Source of the DNA: Chlorophyllum brunneum
Lineage: Eukaryota > Basidiomycota > Agaricomycetes > Agaricales > Agaricaceae
Reading direction: 5' to 3'
Length of the DNA stretch: 64,000 nucleotides
Assembly (NCBI GenBank): GCA_963576785.1
Contig: OY756142.1
Coordinates: forward strand, 3,596,001-3,660,000
Part shown: positions 55,431 through 64,000 of the stretch, in pieces
Layout of the letters: each line of letters starts with the position of its first letter
How positions within the stretch are numbered: the stretch's first letter is position 1
Made by a program: the position numbers and the translations under genes
Notes under the pieces: generated by a model
What the model was told of the DNA's origin: nothing
Database searches by the model: none
Seen by the model: the letters and a program-made list of their open reading frames with translations, nothing else

Positions 55431-56658
55431 TTAGTCAAAGAATTGACCGCCATTGATGGAGATCTATATTGACATGGTCAACCATGAAGGAAATTGTCAT
55501 CAACGTGGAGCGAAGAATACCGTTTGTCCTGTGGTATATGCGGATTCCGGGGAAGCTAAGTATGATACAAGACTGGCAACTTCTTCCGGCTTCCCAGCGC
55601 GACCCACGACTGTCTTTTTGATTTCCTGGAATGGTATCAGGGTGTGAAGATGAGAATCCAAGACAGTGACTGAGAATAATAAATCTCACGCTCTCCATTA
55701 GGGCTTCTGTGCTAGCTTTGTCCAGGCCCAGGGTTTGGACTGCGGACCAATTCAGCCAGCCGTGGTTCTGTTGTCTGGTAGGACTTACACAAAGGGGTAT
55801 CAATGGGACCTGATGACTAGTAAGTATGCGACAGTGGTACAGGAAGGTCACCAACCAGGTGCATATGCGTTGACGGTAATACCATACTGTCCCAGCTCCC
55901 GTGCTTTTTTTTCCCATGTGGTATATCATGTGTCTCTGATATAATGGAAGCAGAATGAATACTCACCAGCACTTTGGGTTAAACCTCTGACGGCAAACTT
56001 TGATGCACAATATGCCGTCGTAGCTATGCCTGGTGGCTTTCAAGTTATCTGCGAGAGGTCAACAACCTGAAATTGCCATACCTTGCTTTCCCGCAACAGA
56101 CGAGGCGCCGATAATTCTCCCGCCCTCTCCCTGGTTTATCATCACGTCCGCGGCATACTTATAACACAGAAAGACACCACGAGCGTTCACTGACATGGTT
56201 TGATCCCAGACGTCGATACTGCCCACTATTTCACAGGTCAGTGCCTCGCTGCTCCCGACTAATAAGAATTTATCCCCTTACATGTTTCAATTGGACGGAA
56301 GCGAGCGATTCCTGCATTTGCGACCATCTATGTACTCGATAGTTGAGTTGATAATTCCTCAGCTAGAGCTCTTGCGATGGGTAGTTGAGATAAGTCGACT
56401 CACCACGTGTAGACCACCAAGATTTTCGACTGTACTACCTACCATGTTCCTTACTTCACGTTCCTTGCTGACATCTGCAGTGTGGATATATGAACGACGT
56501 CCCAAGGTTGATATCTCTTGGTGCAATGTCTCTAAGGCTGGCATTTGAGAGGGTACGTCGTTTAGTGCAAGATCAAAGCCGTCTTTGGCAAGGCGGCGAG
56601 CGATGGCTGCTCCGATGCCCCTGGAAGCACCTGTAACGAGAGCGGTTCGTAGTGCCAT
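55431..56658 (-). CDS. Short-chain dehydrogenase/reductase (classical SDR)
   Basis: Seen: ATG at 56658, RTALVTGASRGIGAAIARRL (TGxxxGIG nucleotide site), TADVSKEREV, then exons giving VANAGIARFRPIET (NAG), DQTMSVNARGVFLCYKYAAD (the N of helix 4), GGRIIGASSVAGKQ (Ser), GIATTAYCASKFAVRGLTQS (Y-x3-K), ELGQYGITVNAYAPG, a long exon, EIKKTVVGRAGKPEEVASLV then SYLASPESAYTTGQT, and a last exon ISINGGQFFD ending at TAA 55431. Known: complete classical SDR with Asn-Ser-Tyr-Lys; the VGRAGKPEEVA and ISxNGG end resemble diacetyl/acetoin reductase-type members, NAD(P)H enzymes. Substrate not deducible. Located between the two terpene synthases, so a tailoring role is possible (inference). Confidence 0.85.
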
Positions 56659-57349
56659 GTTGAAGGATGCCTGAGCCCCAAGGCATGGGAATCCAGTTCT
56701 TATACATTCGGAGGAGTAAGCGAGGATGAGTCAACTAAGTATGATGCCAAGTGCAGATATATTTATATGTAGAAATTCTTACATCTCCAGACATTCATAC
56801 AACGACTGTTAAACATATAGCCTTTCCGTAATACAATCGGAGTAGTAAATTATCATCGACCCAGTCAAAGAATCTGGCTTTGTCTATGAAGACTTATCTT
56901 AGCGGCATATTGAATATAGTGGCACGGATATTTACCATCTTTATCCTTCACTATGAAACACGGGTTCCGATGATATTAAGCATTCATGAAGGAGAGGTAG
57001 TTAGGTGTGAAGCGATGAGATGAAATACGAGAAGATGGGCGAAAGCCTGGGACCTTCCTGCCTGTCAGGGTGGGTCTACGAACCAGAAGGGGGAGAAGCC
57101 GCGAGGGTGAGTAGGGTCACTATACGTGGCTCTGTCACTGTCACGTTTCTCGGATACGTGACCGCTCGTCACTCCTTCTCCCGTGCGCCCCAGTTTGAAT
57201 TCCGCACCCAGGGCAGATATCTACACCAGCTCTACACATGTTGCTATTCATCTACTGTTCCCAGATGCATGTCACCTCACTATAGTCTACAATTATCCAA
57301 CCAGCTCAACTAGACTACCACTTCGCTCGTCTCTCGACGGATGTTCCCA
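56659..57349. other. Intergenic stretch
   Basis: Promoter side of the SDR and 3' flank of the next peptide gene. The frame 57020-57313 (+) has no recognisable features. Confidence 0.4.
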
Positions 57350-57617
57350 TTATGTGCCGAAGCACTGGCAAGCCCCCCCTGAAACAGGTTTAAATCACAC
57401 GAGGTGAAATTCTCTGAGGATTCTGAGGTTAAAGGAGTGCGCGTCATCACTCACGGTTACAAATCCCAGCATGAAATCCTCTCGCCGCACAGTAACGTAT
57501 GCAGCCATTGGGGTCCCCTGTCTCGCATGGATCGAGAGCTGAAGAGGATAGTGAAGTCGCTAGGATTGGCATAGCAAAAAGGGAGATGAGGGCTATGATA
57601 ATGTGAGCAGGTTTCAT
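57350..57617 (-). CDS. Defensin-like secreted Cys-rich peptide, two exons
   Basis: Seen: ATG at 57617 (MKPAHIIIALISLFAMPILA signal peptide; an in-frame ATG at 57662 is less likely), exon 1 57455-57617, intron 57379-57454 (GTGAGT...TTTCAG), exon 2 57350-57378 giving GACQCFGT and TAA; 63 residues. Cys pattern C-x7-C-x3-C-x9-C-x4-C-x-C. The phase-1 intron between Cys4 and Cys5 matches the main defensin family, so common descent is likely despite low similarity. No dibasic or single-Arg processing site is obvious before the first Cys. Closest structural relative is the broken gene at 3991. Confidence 0.75.
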
Positions 57618-58045
57618 GGGTGCCGACGGTGAAGTGATGACGTGTGGAGAGCGAGGGGCCATTACCCGGGTTATGGTCGACCTTTAATAGCTAGGTCATA
57701 AGCTCACCTGCTGGAGCTTCATCTCCATGACCCGGAGTATCGGGGCAGGTTACTCTAAGTTCCACCACTCGACTGTCTTCTCTTACATATATGGCGTTAC
57801 ACTGCCTACGTGAGCCCCACAACATGCAGTGGGTCTTTATGAACACACGTTTAGTAAACATGATCCAGTAATCGAGTCTATGGAGCTACACATTTAATCC
57901 ACCACCTCCTTGCTCTAATCAGACATTCGAAATAACCATCTTATCTGCGATAGAACAAAGATTATTCGTCCTATGTCAGCAGAGCAGACTCGGATACAAA
58001 CGATCAACTCACCGAGAAGAGTAAAATGGACTTGAAGGTTGTCGC
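57618..58045. other. Spacer between peptide genes
   Basis: Promoter of the 57.4-kb gene and 3' flank of the 58.0-kb gene, both on the minus strand; nothing else seen. Confidence 0.4.
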
Positions 58046-58276
58046 TTAGTTCAAGCAGGTGCATTGGAGAATATCTAAATAACAGCCAGATCCTAGAGAA
58101 ACGAGCATATAACGATATTCGAACTTACCAGTGCAACGACCGCCTTTTTTGCCTTCTTCCTTACAGACCGCTTCACAAGCCTCATCGGTTCCAGGACCCA
58201 AGGTACAGATGTCTCCAGCAGCTACAGCTGTGGCAAAGAGGGCGATAAGTATGGCAAGGTATTGTGTGGGCCTCAT
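58046..58276 (-). CDS. Plectasin-like defensin precursor with a readable intron
   Basis: Seen: ATG at 58276, signal peptide MRPTQYLAILIALFATAVAA, then almost no propeptide, and C-x9-C-x3-C-x9-C with KKGGRC before the intron. Exon 1 58129-58276, intron 58075-58128 (GTAAGT...TTTAG, 54 nt), exon 2 58046-58074 (DILQCTCLN, TAA); 58 residues spliced, with C-x5-C-x-C at the end. Odd: the intron length is a multiple of three and has no stop, so the unspliced message encodes a 76-residue variant with an extra Cys. Same intron position and phase as the 21-33 kb family; MxPTQ start also shared. Confidence 0.78.
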   Translation of the reverse strand: MRPTQYLAILIALFATAVAAGDICTLGPGTDEACEAVCKEEGKKGGRCTGKFEYRYMLVSLGSGCYLDILQCTCLN

Positions 58277-58960
58277 GGGGGTGATTTGTTGATATGAACT
58301 GGAGAGTGTCCGCTGGGGTTTAAATGCTTTTGATAAGACATCTTTTTGTGGTGCTACGAGCGGGTTGCTGTCGTTTCATCCATAGACAGGTGGTGCCAGT
58401 CAACACTGTCAAAACGTACGGTATGGAATGTCATAAATCCGTTTAGCGTGTTGAGACTAGTGGTTACCTGTCGGGCTTGGTTGGTATCTCGGTAAGTGTG
58501 ATTGAGATTTGTTGGTCCCGAAGCTTATCAGCCGTTAACTAGGAAGCTGAGATGTAAAGTGTCTCATATTTTGTCGTCGGCTCCCTAAGGATAAAAGTCT
58601 TTAAAGCGGGCGTCCCAAGACTCCGGTAGTCAGTCGCATGATTTCCAACCAAGCAGTACGATAACCATTATGTCCTCTAGCCCATCTCAACCAGAACCTT
58701 CCACCTGCGTATGTCTCCATGAGTGGGCATAATATAGTAACAACACATCAGCTGGCGTACTTTTCCAATGATTCATAGGCCTATGATATTTGCCATTCAG
58801 TCGTTGTCCATTGTTGTAATACGGCTCTAGATACGCTTCGGTACAGCCCCGCCAGAGGTTGTGGAATCTGAGGATATGGATTATGCCATACCGATGGACA
58901 GACCAGAGTGCTTCAGCTTCCAAAGATGCATATTCAGTAATCACGCAATGAAGCTATATG
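58277..58960. other. Unassigned stretch
   Basis: Promoter side of the 58.0-kb peptide gene; the upstream part of the dead aminotransferase was not recognised here. Confidence 0.35.
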
Positions 58961-58984
58961 TCCGGACCATTGGTGCAGTCTTGA

Positions 58985-59625
58985 TGACCAAGAAGGTGGC
59001 TCGAGTATCCGTGGCAGTTCGGGTATCTGGAAGCACGGTCATACTTACCGGGTTGGTTATTATTCGTCGTAAATTTTAGGGCTGAACAAGGCTCTTGGTT
59101 GGATAGGCTCATCTTCTGGCCTGTGCTACTGCCCTTGCGGCACAAAAATTCATTGAAGAGGTAAACCTAGTCGTGGAGCATAGCTAGGTATGTCAGCAAT
59201 ACCTGCGTTTATTACAGTCGTTATGCTTAACCAAGAGAGCGTCTGTGTGGTCCAGATACACCGACAGCACCCTATGTTTACGATATCCGTGGCGGTGGTC
59301 TATTCTAGGGCTTTGAGTTCGACTACGGTGCCCTTGAAGCCTCATGGCTTGACTTTAAAGGAGGCAGAATGTGTATTTCCGGGCATTGAAGAAGGGGCTC
59401 GCCATGATGGGGTTGATTGGGGTGGGAACCTCGAAGGGACAAAAGGCGATCACATCATTCTGGCGCCCGTTTACAATGTTACAAAGGAGGAAGTTGGGAT
59501 GATAGCCGAGATCGTTGTACGGGGTGTGGAAGAGGTCTTGAGAGAAGACAAATCGACATGGACGCATTTTATTTGTGGACCTTGTACAATGATCATTTGT
59601 TTTTGCTTTGAGCATTCGAAGTAAC
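58985..59625 (+). pseudogene. Class III (PLP) aminotransferase remnant with stop codons
   Basis: Seen: fragments in order on the plus strand: SSGIWKHGHTY (about 59016-59048), then after a likely intron a TAG and AHLLACATALAAQKFIEE (about 59097-59160), PRERLCGPDTPTAPYVYDIR with GGGLF, TAG, GFEFDYGALEASWLDFKGGR (about 59230-59370), and, after a frame change, NLEGTKGDHIILAPVYNVTK then EEVGMIAEIVVRGVEEVLRE (about 59427-59550). Known: VxDIRGxGLFWGxEF and GDHxxLAPxY are C-terminal hallmarks of the class III aminotransferase fold. The TAG at about 59309 stands where Trp (TGG) is expected. The PLP-lysine half was not found. Inference: 3' half of a dead gene. Confidence 0.7.
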
Positions 59626-60189
59626 AAATGGGTGCTCATTTCGTCCTGACTTAGTGCAGCCCAAGGCGGGCGTCAGGGCCAGGGCTTATACATAACCGAG
59701 GCAAGTTTCCCCGTACGAGTCTGACTCATCACTGCTGCGCACTACAGCTTGTTAACTGTGTTATGGGTGAAGTACAAAGTTTGTACAACCTGGCTTTCCA
59801 TCAGAGTGTGTATTATCTGCGTCATCACATCCTCGGCAAATAAACATCACACCCCGAGGGATCGCTTTAGCGGTACGGATACCATTGATTATCAGAATTG
59901 CGCCAGTGTATAGTGAGCCCCCACTTGCAGGATTATCTCAGGATGAGGTGAAAACTTCGCTAACACCCTGAGAGCGGGATTTAAGCGCAACCGATTTTAC
60001 GTACTGCTCAATCCATAAGACCTGTTCTGGTTGCTGTCGAATATCATCCTAGACTTCTGGCATTTTTTCATAGAAGAAATGAAAATTCTGGTCCCAAACG
60101 ATTTTGATCCTGAAATTGTGAATATATTATAAGTATGGATAAGGTGATTACGGTCGTTGCAACTCCTGCACGACCTACTCTGATAAATC
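59626..60189. other. Spacer, promoter side of the 60.2-kb peptide gene
   Basis: Nothing recognised. Confidence 0.4.
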
Positions 60190-60390
60190 ATGAACCACAC
60201 ACGAGCGGTCTTTGCCTTCGTTGCCGTCTTTGTTGCTAGCACGGTCGCTGTGCCTAGCACGCAACCCGATGGCGCATGTGACGGAGAAAGATGTAATAAA
60301 GGTTGTATCGACCTTGGAGCTACATTGGGTCTTTGCGCGATAGGTCAGTCTCCGATGCATGCCAAGTGTTTATGCTGTCGATACGAGTAA
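60190..60390 (+). CDS. Small secreted Cys-rich peptide, paralogue of the 4.6-kb gene
   Basis: Seen: 66 codons, single exon. Signal peptide MNHTRAVFAFVAVFVASTVA, then C-x4-C-x3-C-x9-C-x10-C-x-C-C, the same spacing as at 4615, followed by RYE. The C-x3-C and C-x-C placement fits the CSalpha-beta scaffold with one extra Cys. The loop between Cys4 and Cys5 starts with coding bases ATAGGTCAGT at the position where the two-exon relatives have their donor. Function unknown; secretion strongly suggested. Confidence 0.72.
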   Translation: MNHTRAVFAFVAVFVASTVAVPSTQPDGACDGERCNKGCIDLGATLGLCAIGQSPMHAKCLCCRYE

Positions 60391-60615
60391 AAATTAGATG
60401 GATGTGCTTGTATCGCCCCCTGAGGTGTATTGCAAAGAACTTCTCGGAGGGCTATTCTTCGGATTGAGGATGGGATTAGTGGTTGATCTTGGCAGCGTTT
60501 CTATCTTCTCTCGCGTTGTCTGTATTGAATGGGTAGCTAGGTACTTTTTTACTGGGCGTCATTTATCAGTGGATCTGGAGTAAGTTGATAAGACTACTAC
60601 GGAACAAACATTTTA

Positions 60616-61887
60616 CTACGCCCCTATGAGTAGGCTATCTTCCTGATCATGGAGAGTCATGACTCGACTGCGCTTGATTTCTTGTCCGTCTAAATCGAAA
60701 TAACGCTGGGATTCGAAGCTCCAATCGTCCACCCCACGAACCCACCGACCGATGCCACCGACATATGTCTGAACGATCTCATCAATATCCTCTCCCCACG
60801 ATGGTAAGGCAGCAACGTCTGCGAGAAACCCGTCAACGACGCCTTTTCCGTAGGCTTCTAACCTATCAGTAGCTTCGTGGAAAGATACATCTTGTTCGTG
60901 CATTATGATTGCGATGCCGTTATGTACGAGATGACCTAGGTCCCTTTCAACGACGAAGGAATAAATGTCCTTCGGGGAGTAAGCATTCGGAGTGAGGCGG
61001 GCGGTATTGAATAGGGCTTACATTTGCAATAGCTGCTATCTCCGCAGCCTTGGCTCTCAAGGAATCCAGGAGCGGATGGTTATAAACTTCCTCTGGAATC
61101 CTAAGATTGAATTCCAAAACGGTGAGAGAAGGATACATTGCCGAAGTCCTACGACGGAGTTTGAGATAGTCGTCAAAGGTGCGGTATGTCTTGGTTTCAC
61201 GATCTTTGACTTCCTGGACGATGGCTGACAAATAACGTTCCAAGCCGTGAAGAAAATGTTCAAGGCATAGAGCTCCAGGCTCAACTAGAGCGCATGCACG
61301 AATCCAAAAGCTGAAAAACCGGTTGTTTGAGTATGAATATGTCGTGACGGGGTGTAATTAGTGTTTACTCTCTTGCTACGGCACCGACAAAGACTTCTCC
61401 TTGGGGACGAGGTACGTCTGGATTCTTCATAGCATCTAGGATAATATCACACAGCTTCTGAGCTCCAGACGCGTCGGAAGCGTCAGTGAACTCATCGAAA
61501 AGAAGGATGAGCTCTGTTAAATCACTCCCCACACGAATAAAGGCTGTTTTGCCAAGCTAGTCAGCTAACGTACACCGTGACTTTGACTTCGGAGGACGTA
61601 CGCTTATCAAACAAAGTACAGGTATGTGATGCAAGTAAAGCTAACGGTTTCTGAGCAACACGAGCACAACTACCGAGGAGAAGTAACATACCGCAGTCAC
61701 ATAAATCGAATGTTTTTCTGAGATCAGGTTTCTGGAAAGCGCCAAAGCTTTCGACCCAAGCAAGTGATTCGGTTTTGATTTCTTCGTAATGCTCGCTGAG
61801 GCCGCACTGCCAAGGCCAATTGACGAGGACGTCAGGAATCCTCACTACAGCTTTGGACGACGTGGTTTCCCCCGATGGATTTGACAT
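60616..61887 (-). CDS. Class I terpene synthase 2 (paralogue of synthase 1)
   Basis: Seen: ATG at 61887; exons 61692-61887, 61602-61640, 61369-61543, 61022-61310 and 60616-60969, summing to 1053 nt (350 residues). Exons 2 to 5 have exactly the same lengths as in synthase 1 and exon 1 is one codon longer. Motifs: LLFDEFTD (aspartate-rich), spliced NDIYSFVVE (NSE triad), ESQRYFD (RY pair). Known: class I terpene cyclase as above. Strong similarity throughout exons 1-5 shows a duplicate in opposite orientation, tail-to-tail with synthase 1 across about 10.6 kb. Unlike synthase 1 its own promoter region (61888 onward) is uninterrupted. No disabling change seen. Confidence 0.9.
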
Positions 61888-64000
61888 TGTCTTTGAGGTT
61901 GTGTTGAGTGGTATGGATACTGGAATGGAACGCGAGTGGGTGGCATTTTATGTATGAAGTCCATAGCTTTGAAACGCCACTTAATTCGGAATAGAGTTTA
62001 GTTGCATTCTGCATGTCTTACGGGATCCTATGCACACAAATTTCACAATATACGCTTGACCTCTAATATACATATTAATGGCAGGTAGTATGACCAATCG
62101 TGTCGGGTAAGTGCAGTCAAATTGTTGACTGCGAAGTGCGAACACCCTCAGAATGTAGCGCACCGTTTCTAGGCTAATCGCTGGGTGGCTGCTGTGGCTA
62201 ACCTCGGAAAACACTGCAGTGGTTTTTCAGCCATTCTCCAGTTTGTCAATCACTTGGAACTCTGAACTCCCGATGACCGTGGGTTGAGCCACGCCCCTCC
62301 TCGCCTCGCATGGTATTTCGCGTCGTGCTTCAATAAACTGGTTGATGGGCTATCTGCCGTGGGCTAAGGGCGTAGAGTCACGGAAATTGTTATACGGAGG
62401 TATCGTATTCATGATGTAATGGAGATATTATTATTCCTCACTGACCACGAATTTGCCGGATGTGCTAGGTTTGTCTCGCGATATTCCACGTCATCGTTCA
62501 TAGGCTTCGTAAAGGAGAGAAAGTTAACCTCCTCCTTCATATCAAGCCACCTGGGTCCCATCATGGACTCGGATCAGGGTTGTGAAATGGATTGGCTAGT
62601 CCACGACATGGGAGGTACAATATCACCACTTTTAGATTCAATACATAGCAAGACAGGGTACTCGGTAAAATCACGGACGGATCGGACCAGCTCACAAAAA
62701 TCCTTCACTGAAATGGGAGATTCGCAGCATGAGATAAAACTTGGAGCAGGGTTGGGCAGTCATGGCAGGGATAAAATGGCCACCGACTCTCAGAGTGTCA
62801 ATTCTTTGTACGTGTAGCACAAATGTGACATCGCGTGACAGACGCGTTCTGTTTTCAACCATGTGCTGCTCCTCAACATTCCTATAGAGACGACATTCGG
62901 AGCAATGATTTGAACAAACGCCTCCGAAAAATGTTCGGGGAAGAGGATATATATGAAGTACGCAACATGGAGGGTTGATATTCCACAATCGGTGGACTAG
63001 AATGTACTGTGTTGCTCTCTCTGTTGGGTAGCTTGGCACCATTTAGCAATGTTCCCAAGGCAGCAAAACGTCTTGGTTGAGGTCTCGTCGGCTATGTTAG
63101 TGGGGATGGCTTTTGAGTGGAGTGGGGGGGTTCGAGCACAAGTGTGGATGCAGGGAAGGATTTCCGAATGCTACCGAGAGTGTCACTGGTGATAGGTATA
63201 TGCGGGTGCAGATGAGGTAGCATTTCTTCGAGGCTGTTCAAAAGCTCTGTTCGCGCAACACGAGAAATGGGACTGTAACAATACATCACATTGCTGCTGC
63301 GTCCTTAATCCTCCTTCCTTACCTTTGTCTTCATCAGTATATAAATCCTCTTCCGAATCGTCTTCTTCCTTTACTTTCGCCTTAAATATTTCCCACCTCC
63401 GAGTAAAGCCTCTCCGCTGGATAGCTTGGCACTGTTCCAAGTCGAGGGTTTCGGTGGAGTGGTGGACCTGGGTGGTAGTTGATGTGGAGGAATCACCGGT
63501 TTCCGCTCGAGCGAGGGGATGGCCCCTGTTTATTGTTTATGTGGTTTGGATTGAGAAGAGTCAGGAGCAGGTTGTGAGGTAAGCGTGATCCGCTTGCGAG
63601 ACCGTCTTCCCTGTTGATTGCGAGTCAGTACCCTGTTTCGGGTACGGGACGACATAAAACGTCAATCTTATTCATCTTCTGGCAGTGTCCCGAATCATCA
63701 AAATTCAACCGAAATGGTATGAGTTCGATCTGATGTCTTGCACCAAAGTAGTAGTGACATAGGACGACTTGTAGGTACAAGTTAAATGGTTCAAGCTTTC
63801 AAGAGCGGACTGCTCACTACGCAAGGAAATGGTAGTTGTGTCAATAGCATTGCTCCCTTGGTGTGCTGGAGTAAACTCTAGGAGGGTTCAGAGGAGGAAT
63901 TTACTGATCCCTATCTCAATGGTCCCTGCCAGGATGTCAGTTTCATTCAGTTGAGATGATAACCCATTAGCGTTGAGTTCAAACACTGCATGCTCAATGA
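61888..64000. other. Right-end unassigned stretch
   Basis: Left part is the promoter of terpene synthase 2. Open frames 62419-62817 (+), 62692-63042 (-), 63183-63440 (-) and 63325-63582 (+) have no recognisable family; the last two overlap antisense. A string resembling the R1 core (TGTGACATCGCGTGACAGAC) lies at 62824-62849. Confidence 0.35.

Noticed and set aside
62692..63042. 116-residue minus-strand frame near the right end
   Set aside because: Overlaps another frame on the opposite strand, with no recognisable motif in either.

Overview
The window reads as nuclear DNA of a filamentous basidiomycete, probably an agaric-type Agaricomycete. Genes are dense in short GT-AG introns of about 50-60 nt. 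The gene content fits this: DUF6533-type membrane proteins, class I sesquiterpene-synthase-like enzymes, a berberine-bridge-type FAD oxidase, an Agaricomycete-style SPFH/band 7 gene and a Ty1/copia retrotransposon. No prokaryotic, organellar or tRNA feature was seen. This is accessory, repeat-rich sequence: many genes are paralogous copies or decaying copies.

Layout. 0-3 kb: a GFA/CENP-V-type protein and an aldo-keto reductase on the minus strand. 3.9-6.7 kb: three small secreted Cys-rich peptide genes, two of them damaged. 8.4-17.6 kb: three copies of a DUF6533-like seven-transmembrane gene (one clearly dead) around a broken SPFH/band 7 gene. 20-34.6 kb: the centrepiece, eight two-exon genes for plectasin-like (CSalpha-beta) defensin peptides arranged as four divergent pairs. 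Three pairs are direct tandem units of about 3.3-3.4 kb and the fourth lies in an inverted copy, so the locus is a large imperfect palindrome with an axis near 29.9 kb. 36.6-38.5 kb: a secreted bicovalent-flavin oxidase. 41.36-48.72 kb: a complete copia element with LTRs, 5-bp target duplication, PBS and polypurine tract, inserted 36 bp upstream of the start codon of a terpene synthase (48.75-50.0 kb). 50.8-51.9 kb: a membrane protein. 52.5-54.7 kb: two dead relatives of the defensins in a segmental duplication shared with 5.5-7 kb. 55.4-56.7 kb: an SDR. 57.3-60.4 kb: three more defensin-like peptide genes and a dead class III aminotransferase. 60.6-61.9 kb: a second terpene synthase with exon sizes matching the first.

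How it works together. In total 17 loci (intact, damaged or truncated) encode a signal peptide, a short propeptide and a C...CxxxC...C...CxC core, nearly all with one phase-1 intron between the fourth and fifth cysteines. This looks like an expanding and decaying antimicrobial-peptide or effector locus. Separately, the FAD oxidase, two terpene synthases and an SDR, once the 7.4-kb retroelement is removed in thought, form a plausible terpenoid biosynthetic neighbourhood (inference). Gene calls rest on reading motifs and splice sites by eye; no database search was possible.
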